Source: Phorcus lineatus
Taxonomy: Eukaryota > Mollusca > Gastropoda > Trochida > Trochidae
Assembly: GCA_921293015.1 (NCBI GenBank)
Contig: OV121092.1
Span: 2,486,001-2,550,000 of the forward strand
Length of the DNA: 64,000 nt
Direction: 5' to 3'
Under the pieces are notes generated by a model that was not told the origin of the DNA, did no database searches, and was given only the letters and a program-made list of their open reading frames with translations. Every line of letters begins with the position of its first letter. Position 1 is the stretch's first letter. Shown in pieces: positions 34,266 to 46,745 of the stretch. Both the position numbers and the translations under genes were made by a program.

Positions 34266-34800
34266 ATGAGGTGAGGTGATTTTGGGGTTTCAACACTTAC
34301 ACCACGGCTATTAGTATTATTAGACCATTTTGGATATGCATTGCTGTGAAACCTGCGAGCTTCGATTTGTTGCTGGTTCTGCGCTGAAATTCAGTGTAGC
34401 ATTGCACACAAACTTAACTGCTTATAGAAAAGTTCTCTACTGCAGACAAAATTGTTAATAATAATAATATACATTTTAACGCCTAATATCCAGTGCGAGG
34501 CACTGCTCACTGGCGGTACATTATTACCCTGAAGGAATAGTACTACAGCAGCTACTTAGCGCTTCCGTACTTCCCTTATTCAGGTACCCATTTATACAGC
34601 TGGGTTGACTGAGTGCAATGTGGATGAAGTGCCTTGCCCAAGGACACAACGCTGTAGGAGACCCAGGTCACAAATGTTTGGTGTCTCCACCGGGATTCGA
34701 ACCGGGTCGTCGGCGGCGATAGGCCAGCATGCTAACCACTACACCACCGCGCTCCACATGTTGAGCCTTTTCGAGATTCGAACCACGGACCTGTGATCTG
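34266..34800 (-). mobile_element. Family A SINE split by a family C SINE
   Basis: The 3' portion at 34266-34457 (GAGGTGAGGTGAT tail, CCTGCGAGC, CTACTGCAGACAAAATTG) and the head portion at 34756-34800 (GAGATTCGAACCACGGACCT) are two parts of one minus-strand copy. They are separated by the C element. The copy is decayed. Confidence 0.8.
34458..34755 (-). mobile_element. Family C SINE (tRNA-headed) nested in family A
   Basis: The minus strand starts GGAGCGCGGTGGTGTAGTGG with A-box TGGTGTAGTGG and B-box GGTTCGAATCC. It then has a central part with TCCTTGGGCAAGGCACTTCA and a (TTA)n tail. A central CTTGGGCAAGGCACTT word occurs, from memory, in several conserved metazoan SINE domains. A decayed second copy is at 36366-36610. 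Confidence 0.85.
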
Positions 34801-35304
34801 ACCTTGATACAGAATGCCCTGAGGGTACTAGTATACTGTTCTGATTGAATGTTATATTTTACCTTAAACCGATTAATTCATTATTCTTGTAGACTTAATT
34901 TGATTCTAGACTATGAAATGCACCCTATTATAACAGACTGTTTAATCTATGAGAGCTTATCTGTTGGATATATATTAGCGATAAGGGAACTGATGAAGTG
35001 ACAATGAATGTATGGTTGCTACTAATGTAAACTGTTCCAAATTTCGGGCATGTCGACGTTGAAAATTGACCAGTCATTGGAAGGAACTTCCTAATAATGG
35101 CAGGTGCTGATTTGGATATCCGGCAGCTACTCATTGACTTTGGCTAATCACGCCGAGGTCTCATTGCCATCCCGGCCCTATGATGAGACATAGTTGTCTC
35201 CCTATCTAACATAACCACACATTTCAACATACTGCTTCAAAGGCATTTTGCAGCGAGTGTTCATCTCAATTGCATTATGTTATTTCTCAAATAGCTGGAC
35301 TGAT
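34801..35304. other. No recognisable feature
   Basis: AT-rich with one frame at 34928-35134 lacking any motif. Confidence 0.45.
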
Positions 35305-35641
35305 ATCTTGCAAAATTAGCGTAAATGAATCCGCTCCAATCCTTTCTTATACCCTGATCCCTTTCGAGCACCAATGCCTTGTACGGCTGAATCGGCTTGA
35401 AATTCGTGGCTTAGTTCACCTATTACTTTCCCAGCCAATGAAATGTCGTTGTGTAAGGACCTTGAAGTTAGTTACTATCTTGAACTCAACGGATTTTTCC
35501 ACCCGGGTTGTGCCGCTATTGCTAGATGCGAGTCGTCTCATTGGCTGGTAAGGTAGCTAACGGTACGAGGCTTTCGGCTTAAAAGAGATCAGGGTATTAG
35601 GATGGAGCTTAGCGGAGTCATATACGCCGATTTAGCAAGAT
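35305..35641. mobile_element. Family D foldback element, diverged copy
   Basis: Collinear with 2952-3289: AGCGTAAATGAATCCGCT, TATACCCTGATC, CCCGGGTTGTG, GCGAGTCGTCTCATTGGCTG, ATCAGGGTAT, GGAGCTTAGCGGAGTCATAT. Ends are diverged (ATCTTGC / GCAAGAT). Flanks GGACTGAT and GGACTAAG are a possible degraded target duplication. Confidence 0.82.
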
Positions 35642-36365
35642 GGACTAAGATGAGCCACTGTGTTCACGTAAATCATTTGTTTATGCATTGTTTGGCACTC
35701 ATTTTGATTGAAGATAATGTTCAGCTCCAACGGTACGAAACTGTCCACCTCAATGTTAGCTGCATTCAAGTTCTTAGTTCCCTTATTTTTCTCATTTGGT
35801 GTATAACTTGATAAATCATAGGAAGACTGTAATGTCTGAATTTTGTCTCGCCATCATCAAATCCAGGGACTGAACTTCTGTGTGAGAGACATGTGTGATA
35901 GAGATAGAGACTATTGCAGATCGTGACTGGAATAGGGCATGGCAGATATTTATCATCGCCAAGAGTCATTGTAGACTAGCGTGCATGCTACTCGTAGTTA
36001 CGAATTTAAAGTTATGTGTAGACATTTTCCCTTACATCACATAATAATGGTGGCACATGGTCGTAAAGCTCATTTTTACTGCGTGTCTTGCTAGAGGGGT
36101 TTATGAACTCATGGCTTGTCAAACTGGGAGTGATTCCCTGACCCGCACGAATTATGAATTTTATACATGTTTGGTGTCAGTCTGGGTAAGAATCTTTATC
36201 CAAAATATGCACCATTTAGCCCAGCAGTGCAAATGAAAACCTGGTAAAAGTTAGGTGACCCTTAAGCGACTTTATGTCGGCATAATTTTTAGCCCAGGGT
36301 AATTGAGCATAGAATCCAAAGTTTGAGATTTGACATACTGATGTAAATACTCTAACTGCTATTAT

Positions 36366-36610
36366 GATAATACTAATTATTAACATTTACGCCTCACACC
36401 CAGTCTAGGACTCCTCATCGGTAGTACAAAGAACATGTTCAGCTTGAAATAACTGTACTTATAGACTGCTAGTTAGGGCGTCGTGTCTACATGCTACCTA
36501 AATTCCGCACTCAAGGACCAAATTTTATTACCAGGCTGGACAAGGTGCAATAGGGATGAACTGCCTTTTTCAAGGACACACCACAGTGCATTGAACTTAT
36601 TACAAACCAT
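36366..36610 (-). mobile_element. Family C SINE, decayed
   Basis: TAACATTTACGCCTCACACC, TCATCGGTAGTA, GAACTGCC..CAAGGACACA and GTGCATTGAAC align in order with the C copy at 34458-34755. The head is too diverged to recognise. Confidence 0.65.
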
Positions 36611-36647
36611 ACGTGTAGACCTCCACCTTAAGGTCCTGTTTTCAAAT

Positions 36648-36808
36648 CATGTCTTCAGTAGAGAAGTGTTCTCCACGCAGTGCCACCCATGGTTCACTAT
36701 TCCAGCCGATGCTCGCAGGTATCACCGCAATGCACATGCCATATAGGTTTTGCGGATATTCTACCTGCAATAGTTCTACTACTGGTACTGCCGTGATATA
36801 ATCACCTA
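36648..36808 (+). mobile_element. Family A SINE, decayed, head missing
   Basis: CTTCAGTAGAGAAGTGTTCT, ACCCATGGTTCACTA, CCAGCCGATGCTCGCAGGTA, TCACCGCAATGCA and a degenerate 3' end without tail. Confidence 0.8.
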
Positions 36809-37129
36809 ATGAGAATCCAAACAAATGTTAGCTTCTCTCTTCAAATATAGAAGTTGTTAAACCCAAAACACGTTTCATATTAGGTTCCTAGAAATGTCAA
36901 ATGTCATATTTTTAAGAAGTATGGAATGTATTGCTATATTACTAGATGGTTTCTCCTTTGATTTTAACTGGTTGTACCCATTACTACAATACCTTTAAAG
37001 AAAAAATGAGGTACGATTATACTATAACTGGTAGAAAAACTACAATACATAAATTAGCGCGCCTAGTAGATTTATTAAAACTTTCCCTACTGACTTTTCG
37101 TTTTTTTTAAATTGACTCTCTCTCTCTTA

Positions 37130-37530
37130 ATACAATAAAATAAAATTTCTTTTTCTTTCTTTCTCACACTTGTATTGTAATGATGGAACAAAGGCATAAC
37201 AAAACACATTATCATATCTATTGTATGTTAATATCGATATGGCAAGTAAATAGAAAGACAATCTGTATTCTGTATGCATTTTCTGAATACACTCTGTTTT
37301 GCCAATTCCTTTTAGTGTTGCAAGAACGACGATATTTACATTTACTTTGCACTTTTTTTAACACACGAAGGACAAGTGAACAGCATACTTTAATATCATC
37401 TGCCACCTTTGTAAATGTGTAAATATCAATCAATTGAGGGGGTGTGGTCTCACGTGGACATACACCTGACGTACTTGATGTATTGCATAACGTATATATA
37501 ATAGCACTCCTGAGAAATGAGCAGTAGTGA
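37130..37530. repeat. Diverged duplicated segment (partner at 44930-45290)
   Basis: Shares ordered words with 44930-45290: TATCTATTGTATGTTA, CGATATTTACAT, GTAAATTTG/GTAAATGTG, CTCACGTGGACATACACCTG versus CCCACGTGGGCATACACCTC, and GCACT(C/T)CTGAGAAAT.AGCAG. Non-coding as far as I can see. Confidence 0.6.
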
Positions 37531-37536
37531 TTTCTC

Positions 37537-37863
37537 TTAATAGGCCATTTTCCGACGGTAGCGAGATCTCACGAGACGCCCTAGCAACCGGTTATGGCTG
37601 ACGAGAGGACGTTCTAGCTTAGTCTTAGCAGGATGGCTATCGTTGCTTGCAGAGACGAGTTCGATTCTTTCTCCAGCTCCGCTTTTAAAGATTTTCTTAA
37701 ATACAAAACGGAATAAAGACGTCCATATATCGAAAAATAGTTTGGCTTCATTTATTAATGTGTATTTTTGACCGAATGTTGGATTTGACCCCGATAGAGA
37801 AGAGAAAGTAACGCGTGATGCAGTCAACGGGTATTTTGTTGTCACTTCGATTATCCCTTTCAA
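37537..37863 (-). other. Unrecognised 108-codon open frame
   Basis: The frame is less AT-rich than its surroundings and ends in a basic SRYRRKMAY tail. No domain, signal peptide or repeated motif is visible and no ATG context or splice structure supports it. It could be a fragment of a transposon or an exon; equally it may be chance. Confidence 0.15.
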
Positions 37864-38184
37864 TTATAAACGAAAATTATAAGCTGATCCAGGCTTTTAA
37901 CACATGCTGTCTTTTATTCCAGCGTGCAAAATACTACAAGAAAAATTAAATGCTCTCATGTCCTTAATAATTTCTGGACCACATGTACAATTTCAACTGT
38001 AGTCCATATTTCCAGCTTTCTGGTAGGGTAGAAAATAACTTTAAATAAAGTATTCTTGGTTTTAAAAATTGAAAATCTGTTGATGATTTACACCTACCTC
38101 ATGTTACAGTTTGTTTGAAAAATGTGGAAAGTAAAAAAATCATTTCGAGAGTTACCAGAGCCACAAAGGCTTATGCCAAATTTA

Positions 38185-38353
38185 ATGATCATGCAATCTG
38201 ATTAAAATCAGATGGAATTCCGCTTGTTTAATTTCGTTTCGTTTTATTTCCGTTTCGTTTCAGTGTAACAAGCTACATTAGTATCGCATACTGATGATGG
38301 ACAAATGATAAGCGCGCGATACGTCATCTGATTTTAATCAGATTGATGATCAT
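38185..38353. mobile_element. Short inverted-repeat element (MITE-like)
   Basis: The ends ATGATCATGCAATCTGATTA + AAATCAGATG and their complement (CATCTGATTTTAATCAGATT + GATGATCAT) enclose about 110 bp. The terminal repeat is itself palindromic (ATCTGATT..AATCAGAT). No clear target duplication; no coding capacity. Confidence 0.7.
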
Positions 38354-40139
38354 CTAACTTTATTGAAAAGTAGTGACCGTTACTTTCTTATCAGCGCAGA
38401 AGAGTTGTAAATAACGATTGAGGATTTATGTAGCTTAACAGCAGGTTACAATTTTGATCGAAAACCAGACAATGACTTACGTCAGTACCTCAAACATATT
38501 TGTGGAACTAATCTAAATCAGGGGATAAATTTTCAGGTGATAGTGTTTTGAAGGTTTTATCATTAGTATTCTTGTAAATGATACGTGTTATTTCGGTCTT
38601 GCTGTTTACATAAGGTAAGAGTGTTGTTCGATTATAATTGAAAACTAATGATTATCATGTATTTTGCATATAGGGATGAGTCTGAGAATGAAAAAAGTTA
38701 ATACGTTTGTACATTATGATAGTGGTGATGAAAAATTAGAAGATATGTAATCTTCAAATCTTTATACACTGGGCATACTAGAATGTCATGAAATTTACAA
38801 AATGAACCAGTAGTAATTTTATAATGCCGATAGAAATTCATACATACACCATGAATATTACACCGTACTTTTGTCAGACTTCTCCGTAAAACTACATTAT
38901 TTCACCTTCAAACTTGTTTTTAGACCCCATTGCAGATTTGGAATTTATCATGTAGATTTGTGCTCCTCATATGGGCCTCTCTCCGGTCCCTCTACAAGTC
39001 TATTTTCATATCTAGAACCCGAACATAAAGCTCTATAAAGTTACGATCTACTCTGCAGTCAACAATAGGGCTGGTGGTCAACGCCTTCAAAACAATTTAA
39101 GTCTTTTCCACTGGCACAAATCTATTTTAAAGCAAAATAGATCGATTCCATGGCATTTTGGTTTAATTTACTGTAATGTCGGTAAACCTACTTTATTATA
39201 TGTATGCACGAGGCTGACTTTGATGAACATGTTCATGTTTTAGAATAAAGCAAATTCACTGAACTGTTAGCTCATTATCAATTTTAGATGTCAACTTGAA
39301 CATTTGTATTTTTCAAAAACGTTTGCTTTTCTGTTAACTTTTAGGACTTCTTCTAATTGGACATTTGATACTCGCAAATAGAAAAACGGGAGCATTCACT
39401 TATCTTGATTGTTAGATATGTTATGGCCTTCCAGGTAAACTAAGCAATGTCAAATTATCAAAGTAAGTTTTTAGATGTTGAAATGTTCATTTATGTAAAG
39501 CAAATTAAATAATGAAAATGCAAGAAAATGATTTAACAAAGCACCGAGTTAGTTCTGTAGTTTCCCCGATATTCAAATCTGTAGTACCAAAACCTGAAAT
39601 ACGATGACTGTGAACAATAGTAAGCACGCAAGCTGTGTCAATAAAGATGTTCGTACTTCATAGCAGCAATATTTGCTCACCAATTGCTGCACGACATGAT
39701 GTGAAAGAGACGGGCAACGCATAACAATAGGCTTATGGCACTTTTAAGGTCCAAACTTGTCTTGTCAATAATTGATATTAAATTTTTAAGTACAAAGTAC
39801 TCGATCGACATATCTATCAGTTCAGATTTATTTCTTCGCAAAACAAAAGCCTTTTCAGACATAGTTATTAAACGTAAATATCTACAATTGTTTCATATAC
39901 ATCATCTTTCCAAAGTATTTTCATTAAACTAAAGCTATTGTTGTCTCAACAACTGATAATCCTTTTATAGGGTCATTGGCAATACTTCCATAAATATTTC
40001 GTCTCGCCTAATAAAACTTGAATCGGGATATATCGTCTCGCAACTAAGGCCACGATACACAAGTCTAATGATTAAACACCAACCCATGGACAAATTGGAT
40101 TGATCATGTTAAAATTTTCTTGGCACTTTTGGAAGTGGT
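38354..40139. other. AT-rich stretch; inverted segment G at 39590-39700
   Basis: No gene recognised. GCAAGCTGTGTCAATAAAGA and GCAGCAATATTTGCTCACCA mirror 15240-15300. Other frames (39677-39862, 39735-39932) lack motifs. Confidence 0.45.
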
Positions 40140-40650
40140 TGCAAAACCATTATTAGGTCCGTCATAATTTAAGGAAGGACTTTTTAAAACATTTACATAT
40201 TGATGGTTCCCCCTGGCACTTTCATATCACTTGCTTGTAGATGTGACTTTAAACAAAACTTTTAACAAGATACTTTTATAATGAGGAGTCCAGTGAATGC
40301 ATATATTTAAAAAAAACCTACACATTTAAGGAAAGAATTAATAATCTTTATTCCAACCCTAATTGCCCCAATATAATGTGATGATAGTATTTGATAACAT
40401 GCTGTTGTTTGCATTTTTTTAATTAGAGCTACTTTTATTATAGAACCCATTAACAGAAACTTGAAAAGAAAATAAGTAGATGTGCAACGTTAACAAAAAT
40501 TACAATTTCTTTTACACATATTTGCATAATGTTTGATATCATGTATTAAGTAATTCCTATTACTTTCCTTACTAAAATATTTGTACTTTACAAATGAATC
40601 CTGTCAGGATATAGATTTGTTATTATTGCCCGAGGTTTTCTGTAAGTGAA
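40140..40650. repeat. Long-range duplicated segment, copy 1 of 3
   Basis: ACATTTACATATTGATGGTT and, further on, a GAGGAGTCCAGTGAATG word correspond in order to 49660-49780 (CATATTGATGGTCC, GTAGGAATTCCGTCAT) and 60850-60980 (GCATATTGATGATT, GAGGATTCCAGTGCAAA). The copies are old and indel-rich. Confidence 0.5.
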
Positions 40651-40916
40651 ACTCTACCTAAGTGAGTATTGAATGTTAGGACATTTTCTAATGTCTATAT
40701 ATGATTACCCTATCAAGAGAATTGTTTACAAATTCAAGTTATTTTGTACAACTCACTATTCCGATCGATTACATTGTAATCCAAGAAGGTAATTTGATAT
40801 TAGAACTTGTTTGAAACATTGAAACATTTAAATCTGGTAGAAACTGTGCAATTGTCATTCCTATACAACATTTATCATTAAAATACAATTTTCTTTTGCA
40901 TATCCACCACTTGCCT

Positions 40917-41205
40917 GAATACCTTAACATGATGAGGTGGTTTCTGTAATTTGGATACCCTAGGAGCTGAGCCTGTCATAGCCTGCTTGCTCCTGATATA
41001 TAAACCAAACTGGACAGTTTAACGGATGGAAACCAGACCAAATATGAATCCTTCTAAAAGGCTGCCGTCTATCCCTTAAACTGCCTTTTACCGTTAATAC
41101 CCTAAATTTTTGTCTGATATTTTTCCCCTATTTTGAGTATATTCATCAACTTGTTTTATGAGCGTATAGTTGAAAACACTTTAAATCCAAACTCAATGAA
41201 TCACT
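40917..41205 (+). mobile_element. Family B retroposon, old decayed copy
   Basis: CTGAATACCTTA..GGTGGTTT, CTGCTTGCTCCTGATA, AAACTGGACAG, GAAACCAGACCAAATATGAA, TCCTTCTAAAA and TTAAATCCAAACTCAATGAA follow the family order with heavy substitution. Confidence 0.75.
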
Positions 41206-41435
41206 ACTTTCCTCATTGACATCAAACATAACTTGCACCTAAAACTGGCATTGTATCCCTCCCTATCAGTGCAATTGCTAATGTCTCTCGCTGTATAAAA
41301 TTAGCCGATGATGAATCTTCTCTTTCTCAAAATTTGAAAATTACTCTTCCTTTCTAACTAAGAAATAATAATTATCATCACACTTAGCTTCCTACAAAAT
41401 AAACTCTTGACACAAGTGTGTGCTAATTTATTGAT

Positions 41436-41716
41436 ATTGCTTCAAAGACCCTAAGAGTTATGCCAGCTGGAGCTTGCATGCTCCTGGTAGGGACACCCAA
41501 GCTGGACAGGTCGACGGGTAGAAGCCAGACTAAATTTGAGTCCTTCTAAAACCTGTTGTCTATCTCTCACTATGCCTTTCTTTCCGTCTTTTCCCTCATA
41601 CTGTCGATCCCTTTCTCCCTGATCTGTCCACTCTCTTTTGGATGCTTGTCATCCACGTGTTAAATAACTGAAATATTGTTGAAAGCACGTTAAACCCCAA
41701 CTCACTCACCTCACTC
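41436..41716 (+). mobile_element. Family B retroposon, 5'-truncated, with target duplication
   Basis: Begins at GCTTCAAAGACCC (about 40 bp of the 5' end missing) and ends CCCCAACTCACTCACCTCAC. Flanks GCTAATTTATTGAT (41422-41435) and GCTAATATATTGAT (41717-41730) match at 13 of 14. The body is near consensus. Confidence 0.92.
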
Positions 41717-41744
41717 GCTAATATATTGATTGGTTTGTATCGCA

Positions 41745-41880
41745 CAATACCCAAGTATTACGAAATCGGTGTCCAAGCAGAGAGAGCTTATCTCATCAAG
41801 TCAATAGGTGTCATGTGAATTTATAGGAGAACTAACAGCTCGTAAATGTGCAATGTCAGCAGAGAAGCACTATCACAAAA
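41745..41880 (+). repeat. Dispersed segment F copy
   Basis: GTCCAAGCAGAGAGAGCTTA, TCTCATCAAG, AACTAACAGCTCGTAAATGT and CAGAGAAGCACT align with 51330-51420. Confidence 0.5.
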
Positions 41881-42124
41881 ACGAAGATTGCTTATTCTTC
41901 AAACTTCTTGAACTAGAAATGACTATGCATCTCTACTGTCAAGTAACATGAAATTATAAGACTATTATATTGTTAATTAGTGAGTGAAACATACTTCATC
42001 TTAGTTTACATCTGAATCATACGTTTATTATTTTAGTGAGATAATCTTTGTCTTAGTCTTCCAAATAAACTGACATAAGGCAATATGTTAGTCAAAACAT
42101 TTCATAAGCTTTCTAGACAAAAAC

Positions 42125-42401
42125 ATCAGGAGGTCCGTGGTTCGAATCCCGCCAGGGGCTCGGCAACTTTGTCTGCAGTAGAGAACTGTTCTACATGCAG
42201 TCGGGTTTGGGTGCAATGCTACACTGAAATTCAGCGAAGTACCACCCATGGTTCGCTAGTTCCAGCCGATGCTCGCAGGTTTCACCGCAACCCATAGCCA
42301 CAATGGTATGCGGGCTTTCTCCTTGCAATAATACTAGCAGCCGCGATATAAGTGAAATAATCTTGAAAGCGGCGTTAAACACCAACTCACCTCACCTCAC
42401 C
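42125..42401 (+). mobile_element. Family A SINE, head truncated
   Basis: Starts inside the tRNA-like head (ATCAGGAGGTCCGTGGTTCG, B-box present, A-box absent) and runs to the complete tail CACCAACTCACCTCACCTCA. Nearly identical to consensus otherwise. Confidence 0.92.
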
Positions 42402-43802
42402 TATACAAAAACTGTCGATTTACATGATTTGAGTATGGACTTTTGTTTGTGAATATGAGCAATATCTTATTTGTTGATTGGAAGAGTTCATGCTATTTAT
42501 GTCAGTAGCTTGAATCTCATTTTGATATAGATATTGATTATGAAACAATTTTAAGGCCTTCTTATTGGCGCTGAAATAGGTTTCTAATCACTAACCACAG
42601 TTTCACATCAATTTTATGAAAGACGTATGACGATTGTAAAGACAATCATATTTGTATATCAAAATAATTTTGAAATACATAGTTCTTTTAGTTTCTGCCA
42701 ATTTGTTTTAAATGGAATATTTTTAATATTTAAAAAACACAGTTTTGGAAACAAAAAAATTATTGTACATATATTTTCTGAGATAACGTTTTAGTTGTTG
42801 GTTTCTGTCCATTCAGAATAATAGGAAAATTTCCAACTTCCACATCAATGAAATTATAGCCTCTGCAAAAGATGTTATCGGACAGTGTATAGTACTTGAG
42901 GACATAGAACGTAGTATCACTTTCAAACAACAACACAGATAAAAATTTAAATGTAAAAATTGCATTCCTTGTTTGGCCAGATACATCTTTTGTATGTTTT
43001 ACAATTCTCTCAAATTTACCAGTATGCTCTCCTTTCTTTTAATATTCAAACGACCATTAACAAAAACACGGATGCTCATTTATCCTTTTTCGAGTTGATT
43101 TGTTTCTCAGTTTTACACAGTGAAGATGTATAAATGTTTTGCAAGACAGAGTTACAAAGAAAGAAAAGGTTTCGTTGTTTACCAAAAGTTAAAATTCTCA
43201 TAAGATACCCAATTTGTTCCTGAACGAAATAATATGCATGTCACTAAGAAAAAAGAACAGACAGGCATAAATAAAAATATATTCAGTTCTTGAATTGACT
43301 CGTCGCCTATTTTGACTAATCACAACTATCTTTAGTTTTTGATTGTATAATTTGTATTCATAAATCGATACAGAAATGCAGTGCTGTTACTTTTTGTTTC
43401 AGTGCTGTCACATTTTTGGGCATTTCCTTTTTGTAGTTTTATGGATATAGATCTGTTTATAGTTATGTTTTTTCGGACAGGAGAGGGTAAAGGAATATAT
43501 TAAAATCTGACACCTGCTTTAAACATGCAAGTGATGGAAATGTCTTTTAGTTTTCAAAGGTTAATCCAAATTTTTGTTTAGGCACAACTTGTAACTCTTG
43601 CATTGTGTGGTTCGAAAAATAAGTTACTGATTTGTCAAAAGTATATAATGAAAGGCTAAAACATAAAGTGAACGTCAAAAGAAATGCTACACCTCTTTAA
43701 ACTTAAACATCATCAACAGTTGTGTGCTCAGAAGAACTCGTTTACTCATACCAAAAAGTAATTTCCTAATAAAGTTGAGATGACAATTCAATACCTAAGT
43801 AA
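42402..43802. other. AT-rich stretch, partly duplicated at 54.5-54.8 kb
   Basis: The 42420-42620 part shares AGCTTG.ATCTC, GATATAGATATTG, CCTTCTTATTG.CGC and AATAGGTTTCT in order with 54620-54720. No gene seen. The rest shows nothing. Confidence 0.45.
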
Positions 43803-44126
43803 GTGAGCGAGTGAGTGAGTTGGGGTTTAACGTGTTTTGAACAATATTTCAGTTACTAAACACGTGGATGACAAGCATCCAAAAGAGAGTGGACAGATAA
43901 GGGAGAAAGGGGATCGACAGGATGAGGGAAAAGACGGAAAGAAAGGCATAGTAAGAGATGGACAACAGGTTTAAGAAGGACTCAAATTTGGTCTCGCTTC
44001 TACCCGTCGACCTGTCCAGCTTGGGTGACCCTACCAGGAGCTTGTAAGCTCCGGCTGGTTCAGCTCTCAGGGTCTCTGAAGCACGCAAACCACCACACCA
44101 CGATAAGGTATTGAGTCAAGTGGTGG
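43803..44126 (-). mobile_element. Family B retroposon, full length with target duplication
   Basis: Reference-quality copy. Tail GTGAGCGAGTGAGTGAGTTG at the left, 5' end (complement of CCACCACTTGACTCAATACC) at the right. Perfect 14-bp duplications CAATACCTAAGTAA at 43789-43802 and 44127-44140. These define the 5' boundary of family B as CCACCACT. The related sequence near 54846 (AAATACCTAAGTAAATATGA) is a duplicated locus without the insertion. Confidence 0.96.
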
Positions 44127-44929
44127 CAATACCTAAGTAAATCTGAATTAAAGAAAAAACAAATTTCAAGAAAACTCTCCTGACGAGACCATGAAAATAA
44201 AAAAATTTGATATGTTAGACATAAAACAAAGAATAAATCTTGTCAGTGAAGTAATTCAGTTTATGCAGTGATGCAGAAATATTGCTTGATTGTTTCTCTT
44301 AAATAAACTAAATATTATATCATAATGTGAATTGGGTCGATTCACAGCCAGACAACTGTCCCACAGTAAAAATGTTGGCTATGCATGCACCAAAGTCCAA
44401 AGCATTTCATGAACATTCCAGCAGTTCATTTATTGAGTTTCTGTCTCTACTCAGACACTAACTGGTTAATTGATTTTCTGTGGATACAACTCATAAAATG
44501 CGAGGAGGTGATTTGAATTGATTAGTTTACTCCATTTTAGGGCATCATTCATGTTTGCAATTCAACTTTGATATCATCAACTACTTACCTTGTCCTATTG
44601 GAGAAAACTTGACATGGAAACAGTCATTATTACATGACAGCTTGCTGTGTTTAGCCTGATAAGTAAAGTATGTGATAGTTTTATCTTTTTAAAAAAATAT
44701 GAAAGATTACCCCCTGGAAGTTGTGTCCTGTCATGTTAACATGTGCTTTTCTAGTAGTTTATTTCTAATAGAAAATACATACAGTACATAAAATAGCAGG
44801 ATATTTCTAAATTTGTATTTTTTATCTACTGATCTAGTGTTCAACCAGAATTGAGTTCCTTTTCATCACGCTAACAGGTTTCTATATCTTTGAAAGTATT
44901 CTTCACACGTTGATTTCCTTTTCACAGTG
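44127..44929. other. No recognisable feature
   Basis: AT-rich. The first ~150 bp resemble 54850-55040. No frame or motif. Confidence 0.45.
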
Positions 44930-45290
44930 TATTGAATTAAGGAAAACGAGGTCAAAATTATATACAATGAAATATCTATTGTATGTTATTATCTTTATGG
45001 AACATCTATGAAAAAATAATCAAAAAATCTGTATAACGTATAACACTTTCTTGCTGACTGCATTTAGTTTGCAAAGACAATGATATTTACATGACATTTG
45101 CACATAATTTCACCCAAAGGACTAGTAAACATCTAACTTTATGATTTTGTCATCTTTTGTGGAAGTGTAAATTTGAATTAATGAAGTTTAGTCCCACGTG
45201 GGCATACACCTCACGTTGCCGAATTCTTTATAACCTACATACGAAAGCACTTCTGAGAAATAAGCAGCAAAATTATTAAAATTTGACGGT
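44930..45290. repeat. Diverged duplicated segment (partner at 37130-37530)
   Basis: See the shared words listed for 37130-37530; same orientation, about 7.8 kb apart. Confidence 0.6.
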
Positions 45291-45544
45291 AATTGGAAAC
45301 ATAACCATCATGTATTTTGGAAAGTATCTGGTGATTCTGGCTTAACAAAATTTATTTCTGAAATTATTAACTTGCATTGATCATAAATATATTTTAAAGA
45401 ATTCCATATTACTCCGTCATATACTTGATTTCACTGTTGCCAGATTTTACTTTACTTTAGCGGTACTTTTATAAACAATACCCCGACACATTGGCAACAT
45501 TTTCCTAATCAAGTAATGAATTTTTACTCATTGTACAATTAAAA

Positions 45545-45638
45545 GAGTGAATAAGTATGGAGTTTAATGTGTCTTGAACAACATTTCAGTTATTAAACAC
45601 GTGGATAACAAGCATCCATAGACAGATCAGGGAGAAAT
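45545..45638 (-). mobile_element. Family B retroposon, fragment
   Basis: GAGTGAATAAGTATGGAGTT, TTGAACAACATTTCAGTTAT, TAAACACGTGGATAACAAGC. The copy stops after CAGGGAGAAA; the 5' two thirds are missing. Confidence 0.8.
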
Positions 45639-46355
45639 GCATATAGCTATATAGAGATGCATATAGCCCATCTTTTATGTCTTTCTTAATCATTTACATG
45701 AGAGTTATTTGACATTATAGTGTAAATTCAGATATTTTTGAAAAAAGTGAAATACAAAACTTGCAGACTTGTAGCAGCCATATCATAAAAACAGTTCCCT
45801 TTCAAAGAGTGAGTTGGGGTTTAACGTGTTTTGAACAATATTTCAGTTATTAAACACGTGGATGACAAGCATCCAAAAGAGAGTGGACAGACAAGGGAGA
45901 AAGGGATCGACAGGATGAGGGAAAAGACGGAAAGAAAGGCATAGTGAGAGATAGACAACAGGTTTTACAACGACTCCAATTTGGTCTGGCTTCTACCCGT
46001 CGACTTGTCCAGCGTGGGTGACCCTACCAGGAGCATGTAAGCTCCGGCTGGCATAGCTCTCGGGGTCTCTGAAGGGTTTAACCTCACTTGTCCCACACCT
46101 TTTGTGCTGAGTTTAGGAGCGTTGGGTCATTACCAATTGGCTAACAGAGGGGGATTAGGGTATATTCTGTTTCAGACTATAGGACACAGTGGCAGTTGGT
46201 AAGACATTTATTTAAAACATATGACACTTGGTATTGGTATACATTAACAGATTTACATATGCAAACATTGATTCAGTTATATTCATCATTTTTCGAAAAA
46301 AAAAAAAATATTATGATATACACATATTTGATACATTTATAAAATATATATATAT

Positions 46356-46555
46356 GGAAATTGAAACTCAATGTAGCACTTGGTATGAATATGATATACA
46401 CTTATTTTAGACATTTATCATAAACATAGAAATATAAACATGGAAATTGAAACTCAATGTAGCACTTGGTATGAATATGATATACACTTATTTTAGACAT
46501 TTATCATAAATATAGAAATATAAACAAGGAAATTGAAACTCAATATAGCACTTGG
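46356..46555 (+). repeat. 86-bp tandem repeat
   Basis: GGAAATTGAAACTCAATGTA starts units at 46356, 46442 and 46528; the third is partial. A degenerate partial unit precedes them. Period is 86 bp with few differences. Confidence 0.92.
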
Positions 46556-46583
46556 TATCACAAATTTGCATCACTCTAACACA

Positions 46584-46745
46584 TTAAAGTCCAACAAAAT
46601 GCAGCACAGCATTGAAGTATTCAACAGGGGTCAAATTCTTCAGTTCAAGAATTCTCTCGTCGATACGACGATATTTCCTTCTCTTAGGTGGAAGTCTGCC
46701 CCCATTTTCAAGTTGTTTGATGACGACTTCAGTAAAATCAGTAAA
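46584..46745 (-). pseudogene. C-terminal remnant of an unidentified protein in the 842-bp element
   Basis: An open 53-codon stretch ends in TAA (46584-46586). It reads LENGGRLPPKRRKYRRIDER followed by ILELKNLTPVEYFNAVLHFV and ends GL. Its composition and amphipathic basic stretch look coding, and its place just inside the right terminal repeat fits the 3' end of a transposase gene. Upstream in frame is a stop within a short ACTGATTT duplication. I do not recognise the family. Confidence 0.35.
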
